Source of the DNA: Earliella scabrosa
Lineage: Eukaryota > Basidiomycota > Agaricomycetes > Polyporales > Polyporaceae
Reading direction: 5' to 3'
DNA length: 64,000 nucleotides
Assembly: GCA_022605405.1 (NCBI GenBank)
Contig: JABYQQ010000003.1
Location: 2,294,001 to 2,358,000 of the forward strand
Of this stretch, positions 1 to 14,161 are shown piece after piece. Position 1 is the first letter of the stretch; each line of letters opens with the position of its first letter. The translations under genes were made by a program, and so were the position numbers. The notes below the pieces were generated by a model. That model was not told the DNA's origin. It made no database searches and worked only from the letters and a program-made list of their open reading frames with translations.

Positions 1-184
1 TGCTACGGCTGGGCCGGATGGACGGCGCGAGCGCGACTTCCCGTTCGGTTGGGCTAACGGGTCGGGCATGTGAGGGGAGATAGGCGAGATGAAGGGAGGA
101 GACCCATGACATACCATGCGGCGGTTTATCTGAACCCTCGGGACCTTCGCCCTCGGTCTGCGTCGTGTCGTTGGAATCGGCCAT
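1..184 (-). CDS. 5' part of an unidentified gene running off the left edge
   Basis: The first coding exon runs from an ATG at 184 down to about 115 and is rich in Asp, Thr, Gly and Pro (starts MADSNDTTQTEGEGPEG). A GTATGT donor follows directly, and a matching acceptor (CCGTTAG) ends at 54. The second exon (53 to 1) stays open in the joined frame and reads basic and Ser/Arg/Pro-rich (NGKSRSRRPSGP). Only about 41 residues are visible, all low-complexity and probably disordered, so no family can be assigned. The start is supported by the good splice pair just downstream. The gene is divergent from the ribosomal protein gene, with about 2 kb between them. It could instead be a misread non-coding segment, but the joined frame and consensus splice sites argue for a real gene. 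Confidence 0.5.
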   Translation of the reverse strand, partial: MADSNDTTQTEGEGPEGSDKPPHGMSWVSSLHLAYLPSHARPVSPTEREVALAPSIRPSRS

Positions 185-2149
185 GAGATTAAAGGATGAT
201 TGGTGGGCGTGAATTGTGATCGTGAGGGGACCGGGAACGCTGATTGGAGACGATGGATGAGATTGGGGGATAAAAGAGACAGGAGGGTGAATGGAGCAGT
301 GGTCGTTGAGGAAACGTGTTTATAGAGATATCATGACGGTCGACACGCTGGAGAGGGATTGGGGGGAGACAAAAGATGCGTTGGTTGCTGGCGAGAGCTG
401 CCGGCTCACACCAAACCCTGAGGGGAGAGGTGGGCTGGGGGGACGGGAGGGACGAGCAGAGGGCGCGCAGAGGCTGGAGGAGACGAGCCGGAGCAAAAGG
501 GTCCTCTGGGACGCCACTCGCATTCGTTTTTATCGCCTACTTACATAAGCGCACGTTGGGCGAGCGGCCCACTGACGGCGGGCGCCTATCTGTCTTGTCC
601 GGTGTCCGTCCGACTGGCCGAGCGGGCCCCCGAGCGAACCTGCGCGCGGTCAGACTCTGCGCAGTGCGCTGGCGCAAGGGGTGTGGCTCGCGCGGACGGG
701 CTGTGTAGCGGCGAGGAGCGGCAGCGCGGCGCAGACCAATGCCGCCGTGCACGTTCCAAACCCACGCCCTCTCGGCGTCGAGCGGACTCGAGCGATAGAC
801 TCCATTTTACGACAGCCTCTCGCAGTTTCTGAATCTCGCCAACAGTGCGCGGCCGTGGCCATCGGCCTGCCAGACGACTTCCATCGCACACGAGGTGATG
901 TCTGCGAACGTCCTGTCTGACTCTCAGACCCGTGTCGTGAATCGTGACGGCCTGATTACTCCTGCCAGAAATCTGATAGAAGCCATTCCATTTCCCGAGC
1001 TAAACTCGACCCTCACGCGTACGGAATACAGTGAAGCGTCCGCCATGATGACCACCATAGAGCTGCCGAGATAACGAGTGTGGAAAGCGCGCTTTTCGCC
1101 ATTGCTCCGACACCCGCTTTCCCAGACGCCACCTTGATTGGTCCTTCGCCCATGCCAGACGCCCGTCCCAGCAGCTGCGCAAGCGCTAGCCACACCTGGC
1201 CACACCGGTCTCTCCCATTCCCATTGCATGCGAGAGCTAACGGCGGGAACGTTGCCTCTTCAGGCCTGCTCGGACACGGCACGTCGGGCACAGACACGCA
1301 TTGTCAGCATCGGACTAAGTCGGCCACGCACCGTCCGGGCCTTCGAGACTGATCGAGCCATTCCCCTCCCCCATGCGACCAGCAGCGGAGAGAACCGTCT
1401 CGCCCAGCCGTAGCAGACAGCGGGTGACCATCTGCCGCTCTAGAGCCTTCCACAGAAGGACCACAGACCACCGGAGAGAACTGACCGCGCCAGACTGGGC
1501 ACACACCTGGTGCACGGATGTCGGGGGCGGCAAGGAGATGAAAGGCAATCTTCCAGCGACCCGAGATGAGATGAGATGAAGATTGAGTCTCTTGCAGGTC
1601 TGCTGCCACGACTCGCCGCGACGGAGGATCGTTCAGTCGCCAGAGGACCTCAGCGCGCCGTACAGCGCAAATGTGTGCCGAAGGCAAGAAAAGAACGACT
1701 TCAGGTCAGCTGGGCTTCCGGCTGCGTCCCTTGCACAGACCCCGGACACCAGCATCTGCAATGAGTCTGGCGAGAGTTCGGACGTTCAGTTGGCCCAGGG
1801 CGAGCTGTTCAACTGACTGGACTGCGAACTCACAGATGTTCATACCAGGTCTTCGAGCAAACAAATGAATCGCTTCGGAAAACCCAGGGACACCCCGGAG
1901 GGCGACTTCGGACAGCTTCGGACCCAGGACCCCAGTCGTCCTGACGCATGTCGGTGCTGTACAGTTTATGGCCAAGGTTTCGGCATCCCCCGAGTGGCTG
2001 AGCTCACGTAAGCGCTCCCTCATTCCGCCATCGCCGAATCCATCGCTTCCCATATCGACCGTCCTCAAGAACAAGGTGAGCTCGCTGCCGTCCACAGCGG
2101 CCCCCATTCCATCTCACAGACCGCCGTCGTTGTGGCCCCACCAGCCGCC
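185..2149. other. Intergenic region, divergent promoters
   Basis: About 2 kb separates the left-edge gene from the eL19 gene. Reading frames up to about 130 codons occur on both strands, but none has a recognisable domain or a consistent intron pattern. Just before the eL19 ATG the DNA is pyrimidine-rich. A possible 5'-UTR intron (donor GTGAGC near 2077, acceptor TCACAG near 2120) lies there, as is common for ribosomal protein genes. Confidence 0.4.
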
Positions 2150-2858
2150 ATGGTCAACCTCCGGTCTCAAAAGCGCCTCGCCGCATCCGTCGCTGGCGTC
2201 GGCAAGCGAAAAATCTGGCTCGACCCCAACGAGCAGGCTGAGATCGGCAACGCCAACTCCCGCACGCACGTAAAGAAGCTCATCAAGGACGGCCGCATTA
2301 TCATCAAGCCCACCACCGTCCACTCGCGTGCGCGCACCCGGGACCTCCTCGCCGCCAAGCGCAAGGGTCGCCACACCGGCCCCGGTAAGAGGAAGGGTAC
2401 GGCCGATGCGCGTATGCCCACGAAGGTCCAGTGGATGAGGAGGCAGCGGGTTTTGCGTCGGTTGTTGAGGAAGTACAGGGAGGCCGGAAAGATTGACAAG
2501 CACCTGTGCGTCCCTGATTGCTTTCTCTGCATGCGATAGCGCCCTCTCACACGAGCCGATTGTGCTCCCGTAGCTACCACTCGCTCTACCAGAAGTCGAA
2601 GGGTAACGTCTTCAAGAACAAGCGTGTTCTTATGGAGTACATTCACAAGGCTAAGGCCGAGAAGACCCGTACCAAGGTCCTCACCGACCAGATGGAGGCC
2701 CGCCGTGTCAAGAACAAGGTATGTCATCCTGTCTGCCCGTTTACATGAATGGTTTGCTCACGAATTATTAGGCGGCTCGCGAGCGTCGTGCTGCGCGTGT
2801 GCTCGAGAAGAGGCAGGCAATTCTTGCTGTGGAGCACGATGCTCCTGTCCGGGAGTAA
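2150..2858 (+). CDS. RPL19: 60S ribosomal protein L19 (eL19)
   Basis: A structural protein of the cytosolic large ribosomal subunit, clear from start to stop. Three exons are joined across introns 2506-2573 and 2719-2771, both GT-AG. The N-terminus [14 protein letters not shown] is followed by [11 protein letters not shown], which is diagnostic of the eukaryotic/archaeal L19 family. Then come the basic segment [17 protein letters not shown] and a long charged C-terminal helix ending in EHDAPVRE. The length, about 195 residues, is normal for the family. The ATG at 2150 gives the conserved N-terminus exactly, so the start is secure. Upstream DNA is pyrimidine-rich, as expected for a highly expressed gene. 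Nothing is missing or unusual. Confidence 0.97.
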
Positions 2859-3656
2859 ACCCGCCTACACCCTGCCCTCTCTCACCCGCACCCGTCGCCC
2901 TCTTACCTACCAGTACGCTGTATCCTATGCTATGCGCTCACGCCACTACGCAAGTCCATGCATGCATGTTTTCCATGGTCCACGATGCTCTTTCCACAGC
3001 GGTGGAAAACTAGGTTCTCCCCGGAAGTTCAAACACGTTCGATGTATACGTTGTATTCATATCGTCGCGAGTAGCATCCGGTCTGCATCCCACGACAAGC
3101 TTGAAAGTCTGGTGGCGCAAATAATCAGGATAGTGACTTGGAGCTGTTCAACCGAGCTAGCGCAAGATCGTACATGAGTTCGGTATACACTCAGTAAATA
3201 TTATTGTGGATATGACGTGAAACTACAGCATCCAACGCAGTCCAATGTAGCTACGGTCTCTAGGGTCCTCCCATCCTCATATCGAGCCTAGTATTTGTTG
3301 CGGGCTAACGAAGGACCAGCGGGGAGCTGGCACTATTCATAGCGGGGATCGTCGCCGTGGTTAACAAGATTGATCCAGCAGAAACCTACGCTCGAGCCAA
3401 GGCGGCGCAGAGCTTGATAATAATAGTCATTCCAGCACAAAAATACACACAGCACGAAACCCAAAGGCTACAGCCTACGGGACGTCGGACCACGGCCTCC
3501 AGTCTCCTCGCCAGGCCTGACACCGGGGTCCACAGACGCCTACAACGCCAGAATACCATCGCAGCAAGCCATCTCGAGCGACCGCCGATCGACCGCCTCC
3601 CGAGGGCACGCATCAGCGCAGCAAGTCAACAGGACGGGCGGGCCCACAGCGTACCG
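2859..3656. other. Intergenic, convergent 3' ends
   Basis: This stretch lies between the stop codon of eL19 (plus) and the stop codon of the MYST acetyltransferase (minus). It should contain both 3' untranslated regions. The part from about 3180 to 3340 is relatively AT-rich. I recognise no gene, tRNA or repeat. Confidence 0.5.
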
Positions 3657-6200
<2,544 letters not shown>

Positions 6201-6565
6201 AGGCCGCTTGTCGATGCAGAACTTCCACCTTGGAATGCGCTCAACTGCCGCTGAAGCAGACAGGGGTGTCAGGACGAGTAGAGCAGGTATGAACCTAAAG
6301 GCTGTTGCACGCGATGGTTGCTTCGCGAGTAGACACGGCGGACGTGCAGGAGATTGTGATGGCAGGAGGCAAAGTGGCTCGATGCGCATTTGCCGCGCGT
6401 TGCGCGTGGTTTCATAGTTGTGCTTGACTTGCACTTCCATTTCAACAGCGCGTGAAATGTGTTCTGCAGAAATCATAACACTACAGAGCTTGACATGATC
6501 TTATACGACATGAGAGAAAACCCGGAGGAGACCAATTACCGATGCCAACATCCCAACCTTCAAGT
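6201..6565. promoter_or_regulatory. Intergenic, upstream of the MYST gene
   Basis: A 365-base gap between the pseudokinase stop codon and the MYST start, both on the minus strand. It should hold the MYST promoter and 5' UTR and the pseudokinase 3' UTR. Repeated TTCAAG/CTTGAA steps flank the pseudokinase stop at about 6557-6588. No other gene is seen. Confidence 0.4.
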
Positions 6566-9500
6566 TCAAGGTTCCAACTTGAACCTCGGCGTCGACGGCG
6601 AGGTGACCAGCCTCAGCGTGCGATCTGGCCCCGCGAACGACGCGTCCTCCGCCATCCCAAATCGCGTCAACGTCATCATATCTCCCCACCCCAGCCCCGC
6701 GCTGCGCCCGCCGAGCTCAGGGGAGAGCCCCGCGTTCCAGTCCTCGCCGTAGATCTCCCGCATCACCTCGTCCATGATGTCCTGTTCGTTCTCCTGCTCG
6801 TCCAAATTCTCGATCGCGCCAATGGCCGTCCCCTCTACTTGTAATTCGTGCTCGTGCCCCTCCTGAGAGGCGGGCGCATCCTCCGCCTTGCGCTTGCCAA
6901 CGTCCGGCTTCGAGCGTCGCCCAGAAAAAATACCATGACAACTCCGAGGTGTGAGACTCGCGAGGTTGAGAGCTTGACGCCGCGTGTCCGCGCGGTACGT
7001 GTATCCGATTCCGCTTCCAATGTGCTCGACGCCCTTGGGCAGCTCCGGGACAGGCGGCGTGGGAGGTACCGGGGGCACTGGAGGTACCGCACCGACAGGA
7101 GTAGGCGGTCGAGCCCGTTTTCGCAACTTGCTCGTCCAGCGTCCAGAGCCAACGCTCGAGGCATCGTCCGCATCCGCGTCCTTGAGAGATTCGCTCGACA
7201 GTCCAAGGAAGGACTTGGACTTGCGAAGAAGAGCAGTCGACTGAGAACGAGAGCGCGCGAGCCGGCCAGAAGATTCAGACGCACGAATCGAGTCAAGCTC
7301 GTCCAGTTCGTCGAAGTTCAAGCTCGAGTATTTCCGCAGGTTGCCAATGCGAGAGTTCGGCGGTGTTGGAAGACCGGCGTACGGAGTCGGCACAAGATCA
7401 GGCAGAATAGACATGTCGGCGTCGTGCGTCAGAATAGCAGAGACATCGCCCTTGTTGCCAGCGACAGACAATTCGATAGGCATGAATGTCTTGTCACCTT
7501 CGTCGTCCTGTTGCTCCACGGGTGGCGTGCGAGTGGTCGTCCTGGTGTGTCCGCGACTGCTGCCGACAGTGTCGCCAAGAACAAGTTCCCGCTGCCAGTC
7601 GAATGAGAAAGGTGGTATATCTTGATCCGCGTCCTGCGAGTGGATAGGCTTCAACGAGTTATCTACGCCAAGCGGGGACGCATCCGGGTCCAGTAGGGAG
7701 AAGGGGGCTGTGATATAGCTCAGCGAGCGGTCGCATAGAGACATTACACGGAATGGAACAACCTTGTGTGCGCTGGGTAGAGATATCGTCCCAGTTGCTA
7801 CCCAAACAGCGGAAGCGATGAACATCGACTTCAGAAGTTGGTATTGTGCACTCACATGTCCTGAAAGTACTCGTGTGCCTTCACCCCTGGTCCGTCGATC
7901 CGCAGAGACGGATTTCGCTGCAGGCACTAAATCCAAATTCGTGAGTGAACACGTTGCTAGAGAGTACAAGTTACGCACCCTGGCCACGAGTTCAAGCGCG
8001 TATCTTTCCGTAGCGGGAGTTTCATCATAGAGTTCCGCACACAGTATCTTGCTGCGCACGATGGACAAATCGCATAGGTCACGTTCACCAACGAACGGAT
8101 GCTATGCGCACCCCTGATCAGAAATCGTCAAATTCAACAGATGTGTGGCAGTCCCACCTGTCCAGTGCAAACCCAGTATACCACCAATCCAAAACTCCAC
8201 CAATCGACTCCACAATCATACTCCCACCCAAGAAATTTCTCTGGGGCATGATACGTGATGTCGGCCGAATTTGCAACTGCGCCCGCGGCAATTGTCTGAC
8301 GGCTCGTACTGTTGCTGGGTAGTTGTGCTTGAGAAAAGTCAGAGATGACTATATGACCGTCATGTCGTATCAAGACGTTGCCAGGGTTCAGATTGGTGTG
8401 CACGACGTCAGCCTCATGAATTGCCAAGAGACCGGCAGCCTGGACGGGATAGTGCGTAAGTTCTAACCCTACGGGCTCGCGTGGTCTAAAGCAAATCACC
8501 AACTCGGCGACAGCCAGCAAAGCCTCACGCCCGGCGATCGGGCCCTCATCTTCTATCAAACTTCGCAGGTTCCTGCCATCTGTTCTGTCCTGAGTCGCGC
8601 ATATAGACATCAGCACACCAGGGCGAGAGGACGAAACGTACTCACCGTAACCAGATACATCGCCTTGTCATCCTCGAAACTCCACCAAAGCTTTGTGACG
8701 TACGACACACGGCGTATGGTGAGCAATCTGAGTGCGTCTTGTTCGTTTCGAAACCGCGCCATGCTCGCAGCGTCCTGGCCCGACTTTCTGACGAACCTGA
8801 CAGTGTAAACTCGACCATCGTCGCCGTCGAACTTGCGGGCCAAGATGGATTCGCATGCGGGATCTGCTGTGCGGACACTGCCCATGTATTCGAAGTGATT
8901 CGCGTTCACAGAAGCCGTGGAACCGACCCGCTGCTGACGCAGAAGCCGATGCGTCAGATCTACATGCGGTGCATCAACGAGTAGAAGGCATGTACCTTCA
9001 GAGGACTGCGGCGGGCTTCTGTGGCCTCGACGACGACGCTGAGAGGCCTCCTCTTCTTCTCTTTCTTGGAGACGACCATCACTTCCTAGGCGGACACCGG
9101 GCGTTCAGCACGAGGCCCAATGGGCCTGAAACCTTGCAACATGCATATACTCACCTCTATGTCATCGTCTAGCCAGCCCGAGTCTATGGTCTTGATGTCG
9201 CCCAAGTGCTGCTCAGTATGAGGTCAGTGTCCAAGAGCAATCGCCGAAAGGTGAAGCGCATATATGCCTCATACAAAATGGTCTAGGGGGATCGGTGACA
9301 GGAAACTGCATAGTGTTGACGTACCTCAACCTCGAAGCTCGCATCCCGAGGAATGGACCTCTCCCGACTCCTACTCGACGCCGCCGACATCCCAGACCTC
9401 GAGCTATTCAACCACGTCATTCCAGTCCGTCTTCGAAAGAACGTCTCCTGCCAGCGCTCGCGATGAATGAGACCACATTGCAGACACATCGATTCAACTC

Positions 9501-9808
9501 ACCGGAATAGAGGTGAACGGCGAATGTGAACCGTCGTCAGACTCAGCCTGCCCGCCGGTGGCAGTCGAGGGCAGATGAGGTTCCGACATAGACGCACACA
9601 TCCCCGTAAGAGGAGGATCGCCCATGTCCTCCCGCGAAAGCTCAATGCCAGTCTGCCCCCCCACATTAGCCTCTGTTACCAAATCCCAACTCTACGGCGG
9701 ACCAATGAACCCAATACTCACCCTTCGGTAGGTCAGCGGGTGCTTGTACCGCGCATGATGCGGAGTCGTATATGTCCTGGTCAGTCTAGCTGGTGTGCCG
9801 GTAGCCAT
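6566..9808 (-). CDS. Protein-kinase-fold protein with degenerate catalytic motifs (predicted pseudokinase, AGC-like)
   Basis: A multi-exon gene starting MATGTPARLTRTY at 9808. An N-terminal disordered region of about 200 residues leads into a kinase domain. The N-lobe runs through ESILARKFDGDDGRVYTVRF. The C-lobe contains AAGLLAIHEADVVHTNLN, then YHAPEKFLG, VDWWSFGLVVYW and the C-terminal turn INWDDI, which resembles AGC kinases. All three key motifs are altered: the beta-3 lysine of VAIK is Arg (YTVRF, codon at 8796-8798), the HRD Asp is Asn (HTN, 8392-8400), and DFG is DFS (8332-8340). Phosphotransfer is therefore unlikely, and a scaffold or allosteric role is inferred. A tail of about 400 residues is Ser/Pro-rich with a polyproline stretch. 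Three introns of 52, 58 and 55 nt in the C-lobe sum to a multiple of three, so the unspliced DNA reads through misleadingly. Confidence 0.82.
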
Positions 9809-10171
9809 CGCGAGGAAAGTAGCCTTCAGGCAAGTTGAAGAACGAGTTGAAGTTGAGTTGCGCGTCGATGGATCTGGATGGACTAGCCGAGATCGTGGCC
9901 GAATCTCGATTTGCGATCTGCGTCATATCGGCTCAATCGCGTCTCTCCGATTCCACACGAGAGTTTTGTCGAGTGCGGGGTACGACGCTGTACATAATCG
10001 AAGTCTAGGAGATGCGACAATTCCGTCTGGAGAAGATCGTCTACATGATCGTATTCAGTGCTGCCCCGAGGGCTTCTAGTTCTACAGTGTTCGTCGGCGA
10101 AATAAGCAATACAATACACAAGTTCCAGTGCGGTCTCTCCGTAGTCTGGGTTGTCTGCCTGGGGCGTCGTC
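9809..10171. promoter_or_regulatory. Intergenic, upstream of the pseudokinase gene
   Basis: A 363-base gap between the F-box gene stop and the pseudokinase ATG. It should hold the pseudokinase promoter. Immediately upstream of the ATG the DNA carries several GTTGAAG/GAGTTGAAGTTGAG steps (about 9832-9863). No gene was recognised. Confidence 0.35.
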
Positions 10172-11093
10172 CTACATCTCTTCCATACCAGACTCGCCCC
10201 AGCCTCCGCGATCTCTCATGCCGGTCGTGCCTCCGAGTTTGCCTTTGCCTCTCGCCTTCCGGCCGCCCAGCTCCTTGTACATCTCCCGCATCTCGACCTT
10301 TGTCGGCTTCGACGTAGTCTCAGCTTCCTGGCGCCACTTCTCTTCGCGAAGCTCGCGAGGAGTCTGCTGGCCGGAGCGAAGAGGGGTCATGTAGCCTGAG
10401 CGGGGTGATTGAGGGGGGGAGCGGTTGGGGATAGTCTTCAGATACGTGGTACGCTAAGAAAAAGTATACCGTCAGGATGAGGTTCTGCGTAGGAATGGTC
10501 TTCGTCACGCACCCAGTTCTGCTTAGACTCCCGCTTCGTCCACTTTCCAGGAGGCAAACTCTCGTCGTGGAAGTTTTCTTTCCGATAGTGCTGGAACCAG
10601 ACTACAAGCGGGTGTTAGGAAGCGTAACCAGGCCAGCGCCTAGAGGACGCACCGTAGTTCAAGGTCTGGCTTCTGTTCCACTTCTTGCACACTCGTGAGC
10701 AGCGCGCAAGCTCCTTGATAGTGAGCTGAGAGAATATGCGTTGTGAGACGTCGGTGGGGAGGATGCGGAGCGGGTCTCTTGTAGCTCCTTTCAAGGCGGA
10801 AAGCGGATGGAGAGGGCTGGGCCTAGAACCGCGAGTGGGCGAGTGGGGGCGAGACGCTGGCCGCGAGCCAGGGCGCGACCTGCCAGGACTGCCGGGGAGA
10901 GACATCTGGAGGAATGGTAGGGGAGGTTGTGCAGAAGTTGTGAGAACCTCGGTGAAAACCAACGTGCGCAGGAATGTCTACTGACCACATTGACAAGCTC
11001 ATCGTCGTCGTCTGGCGAATTGCGGCCGCTAGCAAGCGCCTTGTCAAGGGAATCGAGTGTTTGTGTACGGAGTACGTCTTGTAAGAGACTCAT
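10172..11093 (-). CDS. F-box protein (conserved fungal family)
   Basis: Expected to act as a substrate receptor of an SCF ubiquitin ligase through Skp1. Four exons were joined at consensus sites. The product begins MSLLQDVLRTQTLDSLDKAL, followed by a Ser/Arg/Pro-rich linker. A typical F-box follows: PLRILPTDVSQRIFSQLTIK then ELARCSRVCKKWNRS. After it comes NYVWFQHYRKENF and the block PPGKWTKRESKQNW. The C-terminal segment TKVEMREMYKELGGRKARGK belongs to a conserved fungal F-box family I recognise by motif but cannot tie to a named yeast gene. The ATG at 11093 is chosen because the following exon splices in frame (donor at 10985, acceptor just before the second MSLPG). An E-box and a CRE-like site lie about 90-105 bases upstream. 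Confidence 0.85.
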
Positions 11094-11181
11094 GATGAAG
11101 ATGGGCGATGTGCCGTTGAGGGGATGGTGGTGGTAGCTGAGTGAGGAGGGTCGGAATGGTTGATCGCTCAGTACGGCCCGA

Positions 11182-11197
11182 CACGTGCATGACGTCA
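11182..11197. promoter_or_regulatory. Adjacent E-box (CACGTG) and CRE-like (TGACGTCA) sites upstream of the F-box gene
   Basis: CACGTG at 11182-11187 is followed two bases later by the full palindrome TGACGTCA at 11190-11197. They lie 89-104 bases upstream of the F-box ATG at 11093. CACGTG is the classical bHLH site (Cbf1/Pho4/SREBP type) and TGACGTCA the bZIP ATF/CREB site. Their use here is inferred from position only. The rest of 11094-11559 is intergenic, holding this promoter and the 3' end of the deaminase gene. It also contains a TTGAA-type dyad at 11424-11445. Confidence 0.45.
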
Positions 11198-11559
11198 CGG
11201 GCATTTTCAGGGTCGTGCCTCGGCAAACAGGCGCCAGTGGGCCGACCTCGCAGTGAGCACTGCAACTTCGCGCAACACCCCGCTGACATAAATAGCTTCT
11301 CGCGGTCTTCAGACCGCACTGGCGCACAGCAGCTTGCAAACTCCACAGTCGAGTCTACTCATCATGTATAATGTACATTCGCAGGGCGACGAGTCATAGT
11401 CGATATTAGCAAGTTATGTGCACGAACTTGAAGTTCAACTTGAAGACAGGCATGTCCGACGTCACCGCCTTCTGAGTAACATACCGAGTGGGACGGGGCG
11501 GTGGTGTATACTTCATTATGACAAAATCTCAAACCCATACACCTCACAGGCGGCCAATC

Positions 11560-13423
11560 CTAGGTATACCTGGCAAACCCATATCCTTTCGCTGCAAGTT
11601 GTCTCTTGATGCGCTCCACTACGTTCGCTGCGACGGGATTAAATATCAGCTCATCTGAGAATATATTCCCGGGGATATACTTCGCACCACTGTCGTCAAC
11701 CACAACAAGCCTCGGACCGGCCGGTTCAGAGGGACCAGTCCATCGCGACGCGCTCGCTCGGAGGGCGAGAGACGTAACCTCGGCACAGAGCTCGCTGACA
11801 AGGCGTCTCTGTAGGGCCGCACGGACTGCCTCTTCTCGACCACAATGCACGAGATTTGGCCGTCGCCAGGGCACCAACTGGCCATCCGTCTGCGCCGCAC
11901 GCATGTTGCGAAGCGTAGCCGTGTAAAAGACGTCGATGTAGATGTCACAAAGGGCGCATGGCGGTTTGGACATCCCGATATATGGGATAAGCTCGTGCTC
12001 GCGCGCGGGATTTGCACGCAAGAACGTGTCGAGATGCGCGAGAATGGCGCACTCGCCATGAACGTGTCCGCCTAATACCACATCACGGGACTTTATGGCT
12101 GCTTGCATCGTCGGCACCTCATTAGCCAGGAACTCAGATCGAGGGATGCTTATCGACTCGCCTGTGTCCGTTGCGGGGAGACGGTTGGCGGTGGACTCCG
12201 AGTCGGACTTGACTGTATACCGCCCTGAGCGATGCACGCAGCACTATATCAGAAACATAAACGCACCAGTATTCCTATTCTCTAGGAGCGTCCCTATGGC
12301 CGTCCTTCGGGCCTCGTACACGTTGATATGACTGCTCGTAAGGAGATGGTAGATGTCGTCCGAAGTGACGGTAAAGCGCACTTGCTCCCTTGACGGATTT
12401 GGGACGCATTAGACCTCAACGGTGGCGGAGAGCACGTCGGTGAAGATGTATGAGTCCAAAAGTGGAACGAGCTTGTAGAGGTCAGTGTGGATGTACGTGA
12501 GCTTGGCGAACCACTGCATGACGTCGACATCATCCTTTTCAGTCCCGACGTGCTTGGATGCAATGTGAACTGCCATCGATGGAAGTAAGTGGCTAAAACG
12601 ATGTAATGCGCGCGATGCACGTACGCCTCATGTAGTTGTTGAAGACTTGGGCGAATGGAGCGAAGACCTCGGATTGTAGTGAGACGACGTAAAGCGCGCG
12701 CCGCAGTCGGTCGAGGACTTCGTCGCCCGATGACGGTTCACGTTCAAGGATGGTGTTGATGCGTCGGAGAGTGTCGCGTATGTACAAGACTGCGGATCGT
12801 AGCTCATCGTCGCCCGCGACTTGCTGCTTGAGTTTCTCGAGGAGATCCTGCTCATCCGAACTGAGCCTACCTCGGTCGTGCTCCGGACCGTCAAGAATGT
12901 CGTTGGCAAGCGTGACAAAACGGGAGTAACGATCGCCCCTGACGAGTCGCTCGTACATTTTCTTCCAGGAGTGTCGAAGGAGACCATATTCCAGCTTGAG
13001 CAGCTCTGCTTCGATGTCGTCGGAAGTAGTTGACTCGATGAAGGGAGGTAGTAGCAGCTTGGACGGATCGTCGGATCGTTTCTTGACGTGCATGTAGGCT
13101 TTGGAGATTTTGTCCCATATGAACCGGATGTGTTCAGCAACGATAGCGGGAAGTGGCCCATTCTGAGCAACAAAGAAATGCAGTCGCGCTTCTGGCGGGG
13201 GATGGAAGAGGACAGAGAGAGCGATGACTTGATTACTCGCTTCACAAACCAATAGGCGGGCGAGAGGGTCGAGGACAAGAGCAGCATGTCGCGCTAACGT
13301 GCTCTCCCTATAGCTAGCTGTGGCTGCCGCCGAGTGTGAGAGACGGTCGCAGCAGCCCTCGAGGACAGCAGCGATGTAATCCGGTTCCTGGAGGAGTGAG
13401 CTTCTGACGGAGGCGGACGACAT
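11560..13423 (-). CDS. OTT_1508-like (fungal) deaminase-fold protein
   Basis: Four exons were joined. An all-helical N-terminal region of about 290 residues (from MSSASVRSSLLQEPDYIAAV) precedes a C-terminal zinc-dependent deaminase-like core. The core shows an H-G-E-C motif (GGHVHGECAILAHL) and, about 25 residues later, YIGMSKPPCALCDIY. The H-x-E and P-C-x-x-C elements are the zinc and catalytic signature of the deaminase superfamily. The YIG-SK-C--C pattern is what I associate with the OTT_1508 family, which is expanded in agaricomycetes. The usual HAE is HGE here. The substrate is unknown; similarity to polymorphic-toxin deaminases is family knowledge and does not show activity here. The ATG at 13423 starts a long uninterrupted exon. 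A dyad motif TTGAAGCTTGAAG lies about 165 bases upstream. Confidence 0.75.
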
Positions 13424-14161
13424 CGCGAACAGAAAGGAGGCCCCGGCACTTCTCCGACCATGACTCGGTATTTGTGGAGGTTAGAGTCAGACGTCTACTG
13501 TGGACGTTAGCAGCCCTCCCTCCCGCGCTTCGGGGGACCACTTTGCTGCCTTCCTCCAGCTTCCGATTTAAATGTTAAAGACTGGCTTCAAGCTTCAATC
13601 TGCCGTACGCGTCCGACATCAATCATCAACCTGTCCAAGTCGTGACTACAAGTTAATTGGCTAAGTATGAACGGAGTGACCTACATACAGCCTTAGAGTG
13701 AGATGGTGAACACCGATTTCTGTAGTCATAGTAGATCCAATGGTCTTGCGTAGCCTACGTATGTAAGTATGCGAGGTCCAGAGAACGGTTCAAATTCAAC
13801 GACGCGCTCATTGCGCGCTCATGTTGCAACTGAAGTGATCGCATTAGCCACGTGGCCCGGCTCGGCCCGTCTCGATCACAAGGGGTGGCTGCAAACTCGG
13901 ACGCGCTCCTGCAAGCTGCAGCTTCCCGACTCGCCTCCTCTCCAGACTCTCGCTGGGTACAGGGCACCCTCCACCTGCCGACCACCCGCCCACCCCCACA
14001 AACATCCTTAGCTCGTCGTATCACTCGACGTCCGCTCCATCCACCATCCACGCAGATCTGAAGCACCCCGTCGACTCAAGGAGCAACGCAAATCCCCAAC
14101 GCCAAAGAAACTGCACAGTACCCCTCCTCACCTCACCCCAAACCCACCGCACCTCACAACC
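13424..14161. promoter_or_regulatory. Divergent promoter region between the deaminase and the SAP30-like gene
   Basis: 738 bases with no recognised gene between two genes transcribed away from each other. On the deaminase side there is the dyad CTTCAAGCTTCAA at 13586-13598. On the other side a CACGTG box lies at 13849-13854, about 310 bases before the plus-strand ATG. The last 150 bases before that ATG are very C-rich, consistent with a fungal transcription start zone. Confidence 0.4.

Noticed and set aside
1706..2107. Minus-strand frame of 133 codons upstream of eL19
   Set aside because: Natural-looking in part but no recognised motif, no intron signals, and it overlaps the eL19 promoter and 5' UTR.
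8134..8616. Reading the kinase C-lobe exon as one uninterrupted segment
   Set aside because: A 60-nt stretch between VAEL and AAGLLAIHE reads open but has a GT start and CAG end, and its removal restores the normal kinase spacing, so it is an in-frame intron.
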